DNA of 64,000 bases from Paenibacillus gallinarum. Lineage in GTDB: Bacteria; Bacillota; Bacilli; Paenibacillales; Paenibacillaceae. The stretch spans positions 62,001-126,000 of the forward strand of contig NZ_JACSQL010000010.1 in the NCBI RefSeq assembly GCF_014836635.1, read 5' to 3'. Both the position numbers and the translations under genes were made by a program. Positions within the stretch are counted from its first letter, which is position 1. Each line of letters opens with the position of its first letter. This document shows positions 43,412 through 52,284 of this stretch, one piece after another. The notes under the pieces were generated by a model that saw only the letters and a list, made by a program, of their open reading frames with translations, did not search any database and was not told the DNA's origin.

Positions 43412-44806
43412 TTGAGTAATCCACTTCCTATGTATAAAGAAAAATCTAATACCTTCTTGAATAAATATTTTACTGGAAAGACGCTTGATTTCAGGCAAAT
43501 TATCGCGATTATTATCCCGATATTTGTGGATCAGGCTTTTATTATTTTAATGGCCCTGTTAAATACAGCGATGATTGCATCATCCGGCGTTGCTGCGGTA
43601 AGTGCCGTAAGTATGGTCGATTCGATCAATATTTTCCTCGTTAACGTATTTGTTGCGGTAGCCACAGGGGGAACAGTCATTGTTGCTCAGTATAAGGGGA
43701 GCGGTAATGACGAGATGGTATCGAAATCAGCTACACAAGCCATTACGGCAGTAGCAATCCTTTCCGTAGTCATATGCGGGCTGGTTATTACTTTTCATAC
43801 CCCTATTCTTAATTTGTTATTTGGTAAGGCGGAAGCAGAAGTATTCGAGAATGCTCGAGTCTTTCTTATAGGCAGCTGTATTTCTTATCCGTTTATTGCG
43901 ATATTTCAGGCCGTAACCGGTGTCCTTCGCGGGGTAGCGGAGACAAAGGCTTGCCTAGGATTGTCACTCATCATGAACCTTACGTATCTTGGACTGAATA
44001 TTTTGCTCATTACTGTATTTGATATGGGGATTATGGGTCTCGTTATTTCCATGATCACAGCACGGGTGCTGGGCATGTGTATCTCGATGTATTATTTGAT
44101 CAAAATAAATCAGACTTTAAAATACAAGATCAAAGAAGCGCTAAAACTGGATTTTTCGATCCTCAAAAGGATTATGGCGGTTGGAATTCCATTTGCCGCT
44201 GAGCAGATGTTCTTTAATGGGGGGAAACTGCTCACTCAGACGTTTATTGTTCAGCTTGGGACTTTAGCGATTACTGTGAATGCAATCAGCGGTTCCATAT
44301 CGCTACTGTTCCAAATTGGGGGCAGCGCGCTTAGTATCGCCGTTGTCACGGTTGTTGGGCAGTGTATTGGTAATGGGGGTATCCCGGACGCAAGGAAATT
44401 TATTAAGTCATTTATTGGTTTGTCGACTGCGTTCTTTATTTTGGTAGCTGCTATTATCATTCCGCTGTTTCCATTCATCGTCGGCTTATTCTCGCCGCCG
44501 GCTGAGATTGTACCCGATATCTTTGCACTCACACTGCTGATTGCGATTATTCAGCCGATTTTCTGGTCAATTAGTTTTATCCTTCCTTCTGCACTGCGTG
44601 CGGCTGGGGATTCAAACTTTACCTCCTTAACATCTTTACTGTCGATGTGGGTTCTCCGTGTATTCTTAGGATATTTTCTCGGAATTACGCTTGGACTTGG
44701 CATCATGGGGGTATGGATTGCCATGGTCACTGAATGGAGTGTCCGTGGAGTAATATTCTGGTATCGGTTCCGTGGAGATAAATGGTATCGCCGCAAATTG
44801 ATTTAA
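43412..44806 (+). CDS. MATE family efflux transporter
   Basis: A 464-residue membrane protein with 12 helices in two similar halves, of the multidrug and toxic compound extrusion family, Na+ or H+ driven. Parts recognised: IPIFVDQAFIILMALLNTAMIASSGVAAVSAVSMVDSI in helix 1-2, VATGGTVIVAQYKGSG, and the second-half equivalent AITVNAISGSISLLFQIGGSALSIAVVTVVGQCIG. It starts at TTG 43412 behind AGAGATG. Divergent from a TetR gene, which may regulate it. Substrate unknown. Confidence 0.92.
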   Translation: MSNPLPMYKEKSNTFLNKYFTGKTLDFRQIIAIIIPIFVDQAFIILMALLNTAMIASSGVAAVSAVSMVDSINIFLVNVFVAVATGGTVIVAQYKGSGNDEMVSKSATQAITAVAILSVVICGLVITFHTPILNLLFGKAEAEVFENARVFLIGSCISYPFIAIFQAVTGVLRGVAETKACLGLSLIMNLTYLGLNILLITVFDMGIMGLVISMITARVLGMCISMYYLIKINQTLKYKIKEALKLDFSILKRIMAVGIPFAAEQMFFNGGKLLTQTFIVQLGTLAITVNAISGSISLLFQIGGSALSIAVVTVVGQCIGNGGIPDARKFIKSFIGLSTAFFILVAAIIIPLFPFIVGLFSPPAEIVPDIFALTLLIAIIQPIFWSISFILPSALRAAGDSNFTSLTSLLSMWVLRVFLGYFLGITLGLGIMGVWIAMVTEWSVRGVIFWYRFRGDKWYRRKLI

Positions 44807-44822
44807 TTCATAGTTTCCACCC

Positions 44823-44851
44823 GAGAGGGCTGAGCAATCAGCTCTCTTTTT
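44823..44851 (+). terminator. Rho-independent terminator
   Basis: GAGAGGGCTGA pairs with TCAGCTCTCT (one bulge) and is followed by TTTTT, just after the MATE gene. Confidence 0.8.
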
Positions 44852-45018
44852 GTATGCAATAACATCTGTCACATCCAGATCTGAAATATTAAATATTTTC
44901 CTTGTCCTGTACTAAAATTATCATAAAATGTCTAAACTTGAATTATTCATTTCGATTCGTGAGTATGATAAATTAAAAAAGGTTTGGACGACCAATAACT
45001 GAGGGAGGCTTTCATATA

Positions 45019-46638
45019 TTGGATTGGCAAGAGATATTGTTTAAGTTTGTCGGGGGACTCGGCATCTTTCTGTTTGGTATCAAATTTATGTCAGACGGAC
45101 TACAAAAATCGGCCGGAGACAAAATGCGCGGGATTTTGGAAAAGTACACCACAAATCCTATATTGGGCGTTCTAGTCGGAGTTATCGTTACCTGTTTAAT
45201 TCAGTCCTCTTCAGGGACGACGGTAATGGCAATTGGACTTGTAAACGCTGGACTTATGACACTTAGACAAGCAATTGGGGTTGTACTTGGTGCCAATATC
45301 GGTACAACCATGACTGCTTTTATTGTCGGGATCAAAATTGAAGAGTATGCGTTGCCTATTATTGCAGTAGGTGCCTTCTTTTTATTTTTCCTGAATAAAA
45401 AGAGATTTCAATACATTGGTCAAGTCATCTTTGGATTTGGGATGTTGTTTCTCGGATTATCTACGATGAGCGGTGGGGTAAAACCGCTTAGGGAATTGCC
45501 GGCTTTTACTGATTTTATGATTCAAATGGCAGACCAGCCTGTGTTGGGTCTTGTCGTGGGTACCATCTTTACGATGATTGTACAGAGCTCTAGTGCCACG
45601 ATTGGGATTCTTCAGACTATCGCAGATGAAGGGATGATTAGTCTCGGTGGATCTTTGCCGATTCTTTTCGGTGACAATATCGGCACAACAATTACGGCAG
45701 TACTCGCATCGATTGGTGCTTCCATCGCAGCAAAACGTACTGCTTTAGTGCATGTTATTTTTAACGTTTGCGGAGCGATTATCTTCATGCTCCTACTGCC
45801 TGTCGTACTCTGGGTCGTGCTATGGCTAGGAGAAGGCGTGAATATTCGGATGCAGATTGCGTATGCCCATGGATTATTTAACGTGACGAATACCCTCATC
45901 TTCCTGCCGCTGATTCCTGTATTGGCATGGATTGCTACGAAGTTCATTCCAGGCAAGATGGAAGAAATTCAGTTTAAACCGATCTATCTTGATGATCGTC
46001 TGCTTGCAACACCAGCTGTGGCGCTAGGACAAGCTCAGCATGAGATTGTGCGCATGGGCCAGTATGCCAGAGAGTCTTTGCAGGATGCGACGAAGTATTT
46101 CTTTGATCGGGATACGAAGTATGCCGACCTTGCCTTGCAAAAGGAAGAGCTTATTAATGAACTGAATCGCAAAATCACGGAATATATTATTCGCATTCAC
46201 CAAAAGAACGGACTGCCAGCAGGTGAGTCGGAAAAAGCTTCTGGCTGGTTCCAAACGGTTAGTGATATTGAGCGAATCGGCGACCATGCAGAGAATGTAG
46301 TAGAGCTTGCGGAGTTTAGCATTAACCACAAGATTTTGTTCTCGGAAGCGGCTACGAAAGAGCTGCAAGAAATGATGGAAGTAGCAGATCAGACGGTAGA
46401 GAAGGCACTTGTAGCACTAGAAGGACAGGATACCGATGCAGCTAACACCGTTTTGGAACTGGAAAGAAAATTAGATGACCTTGAAGTTGTATTCCGAAAA
46501 AATCACATCATTCGTCTAAACCAAAACATATGCTCAAGCAGTGCAGGAACCATTTATTTGGACTTGCTAACGAACCTTGAACGTATCGGAGATCATTGTA
46601 AAAATATTGCTCAGTTCGTGCTTCACGAACAGCACTAG
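45019..46638 (+). CDS. Na+/phosphate cotransporter (NptA/PhoU-domain family)
   Basis: A 539-residue protein with two parts. Residues 1-310 contain about nine membrane helices with the duplicated QSSS signature of Na/Pi-II transporters: IQSSSGTT at 62 and VQSSSATI near 190, each followed by a GANIGTT/GDNIGTT motif. Residues about 340-535 form a cytosolic PhoU-like helical domain (SDIERIGDHAENVVELAEFS and LLTNLERIGDHCKNIAQFV), which likely regulates uptake. Start is TTG 45019 with GGGAGG at 45003-45008. Monocistronic with a strong terminator. Confidence 0.93.
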   Translation: MDWQEILFKFVGGLGIFLFGIKFMSDGLQKSAGDKMRGILEKYTTNPILGVLVGVIVTCLIQSSSGTTVMAIGLVNAGLMTLRQAIGVVLGANIGTTMTAFIVGIKIEEYALPIIAVGAFFLFFLNKKRFQYIGQVIFGFGMLFLGLSTMSGGVKPLRELPAFTDFMIQMADQPVLGLVVGTIFTMIVQSSSATIGILQTIADEGMISLGGSLPILFGDNIGTTITAVLASIGASIAAKRTALVHVIFNVCGAIIFMLLLPVVLWVVLWLGEGVNIRMQIAYAHGLFNVTNTLIFLPLIPVLAWIATKFIPGKMEEIQFKPIYLDDRLLATPAVALGQAQHEIVRMGQYARESLQDATKYFFDRDTKYADLALQKEELINELNRKITEYIIRIHQKNGLPAGESEKASGWFQTVSDIERIGDHAENVVELAEFSINHKILFSEAATKELQEMMEVADQTVEKALVALEGQDTDAANTVLELERKLDDLEVVFRKNHIIRLNQNICSSSAGTIYLDLLTNLERIGDHCKNIAQFVLHEQH

Positions 46639-46645
46639 AGAAAAG

Positions 46646-46684
46646 AAACCATCCTTTCGGCTATAGCTGAAGGATGGTTTTTTT
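46646..46684 (+). terminator. Rho-independent terminator
   Basis: AAACCATCCTTT.GGCT and AGC.GAAGGATGGTTT form a long stem followed by T-run, after the Na/Pi transporter gene. Confidence 0.88.
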
Positions 46685-46867
46685 GTGTTGATCATTCTGT
46701 GCTCTAGGGCAAATAATGACGGTCTAGAACATCGACATAAGAAGGGAAATAGAGGCTGGCACCGGTACTATGAAGGTCCTAAGCGAGGACCTTTTAATAA
46801 GCAATTCCATTTTATTCATGGTGAATATGACCAAGTTTCGGTTAGAATGTTAGCGCAGCATGAATAA
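46685..46867 (+). other. Doubtful small frame and hairpin before the CPCC-domain gene
   Basis: A 60-codon frame (GNRGWHRYYEGPKRGPFNKQ, then FHFIHGEYDQVSVRMLAQHE) ends 22 bases before the next gene. It has no ribosome site and its TTG overlaps a terminator, so it may be a remnant. The same DNA contains AAGGTCCT-AAGCG-AGGACCTT at 46773-46793 with a short T-run, preceded by GGCTGGCACCGG, which recalls the T-box core but is too short for a complete T-box leader. Confidence 0.3.
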
Positions 46868-46888
46868 TCACCAGGGGGAATTAGGATA

Positions 46889-47626
46889 TTGGTTATCAAG
46901 TGGATTGTAATTGTAGTTTGTGTGTACATATTAATAGGTATTATTTACGCTTATCGCTTTATGTCAAAAGAACTTTCTGAGTTACTGAGGAATGAGATGG
47001 ATGAAGAGGATGAGTATTTTACAGTAATGAATAAGGCCCGGAATGAAACGCATGTTTATATGGAAGAAATGAATCAAATGGTTGGCAAAAAGGGGAGTAA
47101 GGTTGTTCATTTTCTAATAGGTACGTTTCTCTGGCTTCCACTAGTGATTGATACAGAAATATCTTCTAGAAGAGAGGCAGCGAAGTGGATGGAGGATGAG
47201 GAGTTCGATGACCATGATGAAGAGGAAATAGAGCCGAAGAGATTCCCTTGTCCATGTTGTGGTTATCCTACACTGGAAATCCAAGATTATGGATACGAGG
47301 TTTGTATACTGTGCGGCTGGGAAGACGATGGCCAGCGAGATGACCAGGCTGACAAGGTATGGGGCGGGGCTAATCAGGAGTATTCGCTTACCGCAGCGAG
47401 AGGGATTTTTAAGCAACATTTCCTTGGTTACCATGATAATAAAATCTTGAAATCACAGAAGAGAGAAGCTGTTATTCATGCTAACAAGCGGCTTATGGAA
47501 GCCTATGATCAGCTTGAGAAGCCAAAAGATTGGGCTACTGAAGGAGTTTCAATAGGAACCGATAAGAAATGGGAAGAAGTATTTAATCGTGAAGCAGCTC
47601 TCAGCATAATTAAGTATAAAAAATAG
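46889..47626 (+). CDS. Membrane-anchored CPCC family cysteine-rich protein
   Basis: A 245-residue protein starting at TTG 46889. Residues 3-23 form one membrane helix (WIVIVVCVYILIGIIYAY). An acidic stretch (DDHDEEEIE) is followed at about 118 by the CPCC domain: FPCPCCGYPTLE and YEVCILCGWEDDGQRDDQADKVWGGANQ, with two CxxC-like pairs that can bind zinc. The domain is common in small cytosolic proteins of unknown role, including some near toxin loci; the membrane-anchored N-terminus is less usual. Closed by a terminator; no operon partner. Confidence 0.83.
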   Translation: MVIKWIVIVVCVYILIGIIYAYRFMSKELSELLRNEMDEEDEYFTVMNKARNETHVYMEEMNQMVGKKGSKVVHFLIGTFLWLPLVIDTEISSRREAAKWMEDEEFDDHDEEEIEPKRFPCPCCGYPTLEIQDYGYEVCILCGWEDDGQRDDQADKVWGGANQEYSLTAARGIFKQHFLGYHDNKILKSQKREAVIHANKRLMEAYDQLEKPKDWATEGVSIGTDKKWEEVFNREAALSIIKYKK

Positions 47627-47638
47627 GTGAAATAAACG

Positions 47639-47679
47639 ACAAAAAACTTCTAACGAATCTATCGTTAGAAGTTTTTTGT
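47639..47679. terminator. Bidirectional terminator
   Basis: ACAAAAAACTTCTAACGA and TCGTTAGAAGTTTTTTGT form a perfect 18-bp stem with A and T runs included. It serves the CPCC gene and lies about 75 bases beyond the stop of the convergent oxidoreductase gene. Confidence 0.88.
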
Positions 47680-47754
47680 GCTGATGATGCTATGGTTTTA
47701 CTAAAAATCTTTAGTTCAATGTTCAACGGAACAAAGGATTCATCTAGATTTGAA

Positions 47755-48771
47755 TTATTCAGAAACTTTAATGACAATTTTACCAAAGGCACCACGGCCT
47801 AGATGCTCATAAGCTTGGATCGCCTCGTCGAAGGAGTATACTGTGTCGATTACTGGATGAATATTGAGTTCATTAAAGGCTTTATTCATCTCATCAAATG
47901 CTTTACGGTGACCAACATAGATACCTTGAATACGTGCTTGCTTCGCTAATAATGCGAATAAATTCACTTCCGCCATCATGCTCTTTAGGAAACCAACAAT
48001 ATAAATATGCCCCTGTAGTGCAAGTGCTTCGATCGAACGGTTAATGCTATCTCCGCCAACAACTTCTAAAATATGCTCAGCACCTTTACCGTTCGTAAGT
48101 TTTAATACTTCTTTTTCCCAATCCGGTGTTTTTACATAGTTGATGACTTCTTTGGCGCCTAACTCTTTTACTCGTTCGCCTTTTGCATCACTGCTCGTTG
48201 TAACAATTACTCTTGCACCTAATGCAGAGGCGATTTGAGTCGCATAGACGGATACACCACCTGTTCCTAGAACAAGTACAGTATCACCGGCTTTAATTTT
48301 ACCGTATTCCACTAAAGAAAACCACACGGTTAGTGCTGCAATTGGGAGTGTAGAAGCCTCTTCATCAGTTAAATTAGCTGGTGCCATTACTGCTGCATAC
48401 TCTTCTAACAACATATATTCCGCAAGTCCACCATCATTCGGTCCACCGACAGCTGTTGGCGCATAGTCTTCGCTTGGTGCTCCATCAACCCATTTTGTAT
48501 ACAGGTGCGAAACAACGCGGTCCCCCACTTTAAACTGGGTTACTTCTGAACCAACACTTACAACAATACCTACCGCATCTGATACAGGTATGAAAGGCTT
48601 GCTCATTAAGTCTGGTAAATAATCGCCATCCATGATGGATTTGTCACGGAAATTAAGGGATACAGCTTTCACTTGAATCAATATTTGATTAGGACCTGGT
48701 TTAGGGGTCTCTACCTCTACTAGTTTAAGGTTTTCTAATCCTATGCCTTGTTTTTGCCATGCTTTCATCAT
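47755..48771 (-). CDS. NAD(P)-dependent alcohol dehydrogenase/quinone oxidoreductase (MDR superfamily)
   Basis: A 338-residue medium-chain dehydrogenase. N-terminal GroES-like part (PGPNQILIQVKAVSLNFRDKSIMDGDY) and Rossmann part with VLVLGTGGVSVYATQIASALGARVIVTTSS. The catalytic-zinc Cys and structural-zinc Cys cluster are missing (NFRD replaces the NxCH-type segment), so it belongs to the zinc-independent quinone oxidoreductase-like branch and reduces enones or quinones with NAD(P)H. GAGGA lies before the ATG-ATG start. An ArsR-type gene lies upstream in the same direction; conserved repeats in the 140-base gap may be its operator. Confidence 0.9.
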   Translation of the reverse strand: MMKAWQKQGIGLENLKLVEVETPKPGPNQILIQVKAVSLNFRDKSIMDGDYLPDLMSKPFIPVSDAVGIVVSVGSEVTQFKVGDRVVSHLYTKWVDGAPSEDYAPTAVGGPNDGGLAEYMLLEEYAAVMAPANLTDEEASTLPIAALTVWFSLVEYGKIKAGDTVLVLGTGGVSVYATQIASALGARVIVTTSSDAKGERVKELGAKEVINYVKTPDWEKEVLKLTNGKGAEHILEVVGGDSINRSIEALALQGHIYIVGFLKSMMAEVNLFALLAKQARIQGIYVGHRKAFDEMNKAFNELNIHPVIDTVYSFDEAIQAYEHLGRGAFGKIVIKVSE

Positions 48772-48795
48772 CAGTTCCTCTTTTCGTATATTAAA

Positions 48796-48872
48796 TAATC
48801 AATATGTAACAAGAAATATTACTTAAATCCGCATCTAACAAATTTACAAATTAAGAATTATCGATATGTAAG
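48796..48872. promoter_or_regulatory. Direct-repeat candidate operator upstream of the MDR gene
   Basis: TAATCAATATGTAAC (48796-48810) and TTATCGATATGTAAG (48858-48872) match at 12 of 15 bases. A related TTATCGAT occurs in the opposite strand just before the ArsR gene (around 49228-49238). This fits control of both genes by the ArsR-type regulator. Confidence 0.4.
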
Positions 48873-48914
48873 CTATAATAACAACCAAACTCCGTTATAG
48901 AATTTGGTTGGTTA

Positions 48915-49223
48915 TTATAGTTCTGTTTGAATGAATATACCGAGATTTTTAATAACTTCTTCATCTCTTTTGTAATATGTCCACTTACCTATTCGTGTTG
49001 ATTTAATTAAACCAGCTTTTTGTAGGGTTGAAAGGTATTGAGAAGCAGTAGATTGAGTCATGTTTAACTTATTCGTTATTTGACTAACACACACACCAAC
49101 TTCGACTAAATCAATCCCTTCTTGTGGATCAAAGTGAGCAAAAGGATCTTTCAGCCAATCTAAAATTTGCAATCGAGCCTCATTTGAAAGTGATTTAAAA
49201 ATAGTTAACTTGTCCATTTTCAT
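48915..49223 (-). CDS. ArsR family winged-helix transcriptional regulator
   Basis: About 102 residues from ATG 49223 (an alternative is ATG 49217; a longer form from 49298 has no ribosome site and an untypical N-terminus). The winged helix is clear: FKSLSNEARLQILDWLK, then VSQITNKLNMTQSTASQYLSTLQKAGLIKSTRIGKWTYYKRDE. There is no metal-binding ELCVCDL motif; the equivalent region reads VEVGVCVSQ, with a single Cys, so it probably does not sense metal, and a redox or small-molecule signal is more likely. It precedes an MDR oxidoreductase gene on the same strand. Confidence 0.87.
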   Translation of the reverse strand: MKMDKLTIFKSLSNEARLQILDWLKDPFAHFDPQEGIDLVEVGVCVSQITNKLNMTQSTASQYLSTLQKAGLIKSTRIGKWTYYKRDEEVIKNLGIFIQTEL

Positions 49224-49352
49224 ATTATAAATCGATAAAGTTCGATTTGTCAATTCAAAGTGTTTTAAAGAGATGGATGAGCAAATAGGTTTACCCATTG
49301 TATTGCTCTGACTCTGTCACAAAAAAATCCATGGGCAGCCGGAAAAAGTCCA

Positions 49353-49395
49353 TTGATAACCATTATCAACCAACATATAATGATAATCATTATCA
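49353..49395 (+). promoter_or_regulatory. Iron-regulated promoter flanked by two Fur boxes
   Basis: TTGATA (49353-49358) and TATAAT (49376-49381) are separated by exactly 17 bases. A perfect Fur 7-1-7 core TGATAATCATTATCA is at 49381-49395, just after the -10, and a second copy with one mismatch (TGATAACCATTATCA) is at 49354-49368 over the -35. Fur-Fe2+ would block RNA polymerase at both ends. Confidence 0.88.
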
Positions 49396-49444
49396 ATTAC
49401 TCGTCTACATAGAGAGATAACAATAAATCAGGGGGCATGAAGGT

Positions 49445-50473
49445 ATGAAGAAGGTTTCGTCGTTGAAGTTAGGAATTATCGCTTTAACCATGGTTGTTAT
49501 GGTGGCGTGTGGGAATCAGGAAGGGGCCGGCAGTGAAACCAGTTCGGATGCTCAGCAGCAAGCAGCCGCAGATACAACAGTAACAACGGGATCGGAAGAT
49601 ACTACTCCAGCAGCAGATGAAGCTGCTGCAACGGTTGCGGTAGACGAAGCGCTAGTAGACGAAATTTTGTCTCAATTCGATAATAAAACACCGAGTACGA
49701 CCGTAACTTTGTCAGTAGCCATCACAGAATTATTTAATGACTTAGGATTGTCGCTAGAAGGTGTACCGACCACACAAAGTGAACTGCCAGCAGCTTACCA
49801 AGATGTACAGAAAGTCGGGTCTTCTCATCAGCCGGATCTCGAAGTGATCGCAAGCCTTACGCCGGATGCAATCCTGTCACCTGAATCAATTAAAGACAGC
49901 ATTGAAAAAATGCTGAAGCCATCCGGATTGAAGGGAGCATACCTCCCCGTTGATTCATTAGATGGTCTCAAAGCTTCACTGGTTGCCATAGGACGTCTCT
50001 ATGATAAAGAAGCCGAGGCAGAGAAGGTGCTGAGTTCTTTTGCTGAACAGGAATCGGAAATTGTGAAATCAGTAGAAGGAAAAGATGCACCCACTGTTAT
50101 GTTCTTATTCGGTTCCACAGATTATCTCATGCTGATGAATGAAGATACATTTGCTGGCAGTCTCGCTAGAAATCTAGGAGCAACGAATGTACTTACGGAT
50201 ACAATGCAGTCCACCGAGACGTATGTTCCTTTTAATATGGAAAGTGTAGTAGAAGCGAATCCGGACGTGATTTTACTTGTGGCTCACGGAGATGCTGAAG
50301 CGGTAGCGAAGAAGTTTGAAGAAGATGTGAAGAAGAACGGCGCATGGGAGAAAATGAGTGCCTTCAAGAATGGAAAAATGAAAACACTGGATTACAACTT
50401 GTTTGGTGTTGCTTCCCTATCCAAAACGCCTGACGCTTATAAAGCACTTTCCTCCGTTTTGTACGGGGAATAG
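49445..50473 (+). CDS. Iron-complex/heme-binding lipoprotein of an ABC transporter
   Basis: A 342-residue class III (FecB/BtuF-like) binding protein. The signal peptide ends in a lipobox VMVAC (Cys22), followed by an Ala/Thr-rich linker of about 45 residues, then the binding domain (VGSSHQPDLEVIASLTPDAILSPESI, VMFLFGSTDYLMLMNEDTFAGSLARNLGATNVL, VEANPDVILLVAHGDAEA). It resembles IsdE-type heme receptors more than catecholate siderophore receptors, and a HugZ-type heme oxygenase gene lies in the same operon, so heme is the favoured ligand. Transcribed from the Fur-box promoter just upstream. Confidence 0.9.
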   Translation: MKKVSSLKLGIIALTMVVMVACGNQEGAGSETSSDAQQQAAADTTVTTGSEDTTPAADEAAATVAVDEALVDEILSQFDNKTPSTTVTLSVAITELFNDLGLSLEGVPTTQSELPAAYQDVQKVGSSHQPDLEVIASLTPDAILSPESIKDSIEKMLKPSGLKGAYLPVDSLDGLKASLVAIGRLYDKEAEAEKVLSSFAEQESEIVKSVEGKDAPTVMFLFGSTDYLMLMNEDTFAGSLARNLGATNVLTDTMQSTETYVPFNMESVVEANPDVILLVAHGDAEAVAKKFEEDVKKNGAWEKMSAFKNGKMKTLDYNLFGVASLSKTPDAYKALSSVLYGE

Positions 50474-50488
50474 GAGGATTATGAGCTT

Positions 50489-51487
50489 GTGAATACAATA
50501 GGGCAGCAGAGAAGCCGGAAGTTTCTTCTTGCAATTACGTATCTCATCTTACTGATCATTATTATTCTTGCGATAGGTATCGGAAGCGTGAGGTTGTCTC
50601 CTGCAGAGGTCCTTCAGACTTTAACCGGATCGGGAAGTGAACAGTGGAACACCATCCTATGGAATATACGTATTCCCCGCGTGATCCTCGCACTCATCAT
50701 CGGGGCTAATCTAGCAGTATCGGGTGCGCTGCTTCAAGCCGTAATGCATAATCCGCTGGCAGACCCTGGACTGACTGGGGTTTCCAGCGGTGCTGCTGTT
50801 ACTGTACTTTTTATCATGCTGGTGAAACCGGAGTTATCCTCGCTTATTCCCATTGCAGCTATTGTCGGCGGAGGGATTGCTGCGGCAATGGTTTATGGAT
50901 GGGCTTGGACCAAGACACAGGGGATAACGCCTATTCGCATTATTTTATCAGGGGTAGCAGTCAATGCCGTCTTTGGCGGGGTTATTGGACTACTATCTAT
51001 TCTCTACAGTGACAAGTTACCCGCTGCGCTCTCCTGGATGAACGGGAGTTTATCCGGAAAAGGAATGGATGCGGTGCTGACAATTCTACCTTATTCTGCA
51101 GCGGGATGGATCATGGCACTTCTATGCATACGGCAGGCGAATATTTTAAGGCTTGGAGAACAAGCAGCGCATAACCTTGGTCAAAATATAAATCGGGTGC
51201 GGATTACGCTTTCTTTTGTTGCTGTCTTTCTTGCTTCTGTCTCCGTCTCCATGGTTGGACTTGTCGGCTTTGTTGGTCTCATCGTTCCACATATGGCACG
51301 TATGATGATCGGTTCGGATTATAAATACAGCCTGCCTTTTAGCTTAGCGCTGGGAGCTGTCGTATTGATTGTAGCCGATACCATCGGCAGATCGATGTTT
51401 AGTCCGCTTGAAATTCCGGCGGGCATTGTAATGGCGATGGTAGGAGGGCCTTATTTTCTCTATCTGATGCGTAAAGGAGGGGCATAG
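50489..51487 (+). CDS. FecCD-family iron/heme ABC transporter permease
   Basis: A 332-residue integral membrane protein with about 9-10 helices, of the BtuC/FecCD family. The N-terminal helix (LLAITYLILLIIIILAIGIGSVRL), the segment WNIRIPRVILALIIGANLAVSGALLQAVMHNPLADPGLTGVSSGAAV (with the ATPase-facing NPLADPGLTG motif) and VGLIVPHMARMMIG are typical. Start GTG 50489 is supported by AGGAGG; an ATG at 50481 is out of frame. Only one permease is encoded, so it would act as a homodimer. Confidence 0.94.
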   Translation: MNTIGQQRSRKFLLAITYLILLIIIILAIGIGSVRLSPAEVLQTLTGSGSEQWNTILWNIRIPRVILALIIGANLAVSGALLQAVMHNPLADPGLTGVSSGAAVTVLFIMLVKPELSSLIPIAAIVGGGIAAAMVYGWAWTKTQGITPIRIILSGVAVNAVFGGVIGLLSILYSDKLPAALSWMNGSLSGKGMDAVLTILPYSAAGWIMALLCIRQANILRLGEQAAHNLGQNINRVRITLSFVAVFLASVSVSMVGLVGFVGLIVPHMARMMIGSDYKYSLPFSLALGAVVLIVADTIGRSMFSPLEIPAGIVMAMVGGPYFLYLMRKGGA

Positions 51488-51489
51488 CA

Positions 51490-52263
51490 TTGCTGCAAGT
51501 AGAATCGGTACATGTACATTACGGAGAACGGCCAATTGTTCAGAACCTGTCGCTTACCGTTCAAAAAGGAGAAGTTGTCTCCATCATCGGACCGAATGGG
51601 TCAGGGAAATCAACACTGCTCAAAAGTATATCCGGCCTTATTCCTTACGCAAGCGGCGGAGTGACCATTGAGGGTAAGGAACTCCAGAAAATGAATGTCC
51701 GAGAAGTGGCGAAGCAGCTATGTATGCTGTCTCAATCGAATGTAAGCCCTGCGGATATGACAGTTGGAGATTTGGTCGGTTTTGGACGGATGCCGCATAA
51801 AAAGTGGTACGAACAACTCACTCAGGAGGATCGTGAGATTATTCAGTGGGCACTTGAACAGACGAATATGACAAGGTATGAGCACCGATTGGTTCATTCC
51901 TTATCAGGCGGGGAGTCAAGAAAAGCTTGGCTCGCCATGGCTCTCGCCCAGCGTCCCAAATTGCTATTACTTGATGAACCGACCACCTATCTAGATATTG
52001 CGCATCAATTGGATGTTCTGGAACTTGTGAAGACACTGAATAAGGAACTCGGGATTACAGTAGTAATGGTGCTTCACGATCTGAACCATGCGAGCTTATA
52101 CAGCGACAAAGTATGTGTCATTCAGAACGGAGAGCGAAAAGCATACGGAACTCCGAAGGATGTACTAAACCTAGAATTAATCCGAAGTGTATACGGCGTC
52201 GAGGTCGATGTAGAGCTAACGAAAGATAGAAAACCTAGAATACATGTACTTCATAAAATTTAG
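51490..52263 (+). CDS. Iron/heme ABC transporter ATP-binding protein
   Basis: A 257-residue ATPase of the FecE/BtuD type. Walker A is GPNGSGKST (34-42), the Q-loop is LSQSN, the signature is LSGGE (138-142), Walker B is LLLLDEP (158-164) and the switch His is in VLHDLNHA. It starts at TTG 51490 only 2 bases after the permease stop, with GGAGG inside the permease end, so translation is coupled. Last transport component of the Fur-controlled operon. Confidence 0.95.
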   Translation: MLQVESVHVHYGERPIVQNLSLTVQKGEVVSIIGPNGSGKSTLLKSISGLIPYASGGVTIEGKELQKMNVREVAKQLCMLSQSNVSPADMTVGDLVGFGRMPHKKWYEQLTQEDREIIQWALEQTNMTRYEHRLVHSLSGGESRKAWLAMALAQRPKLLLLDEPTTYLDIAHQLDVLELVKTLNKELGITVVMVLHDLNHASLYSDKVCVIQNGERKAYGTPKDVLNLELIRSVYGVEVDVELTKDRKPRIHVLHKI

Positions 52264-52284
52264 GATGGAGCAGGTGGAATAAAG

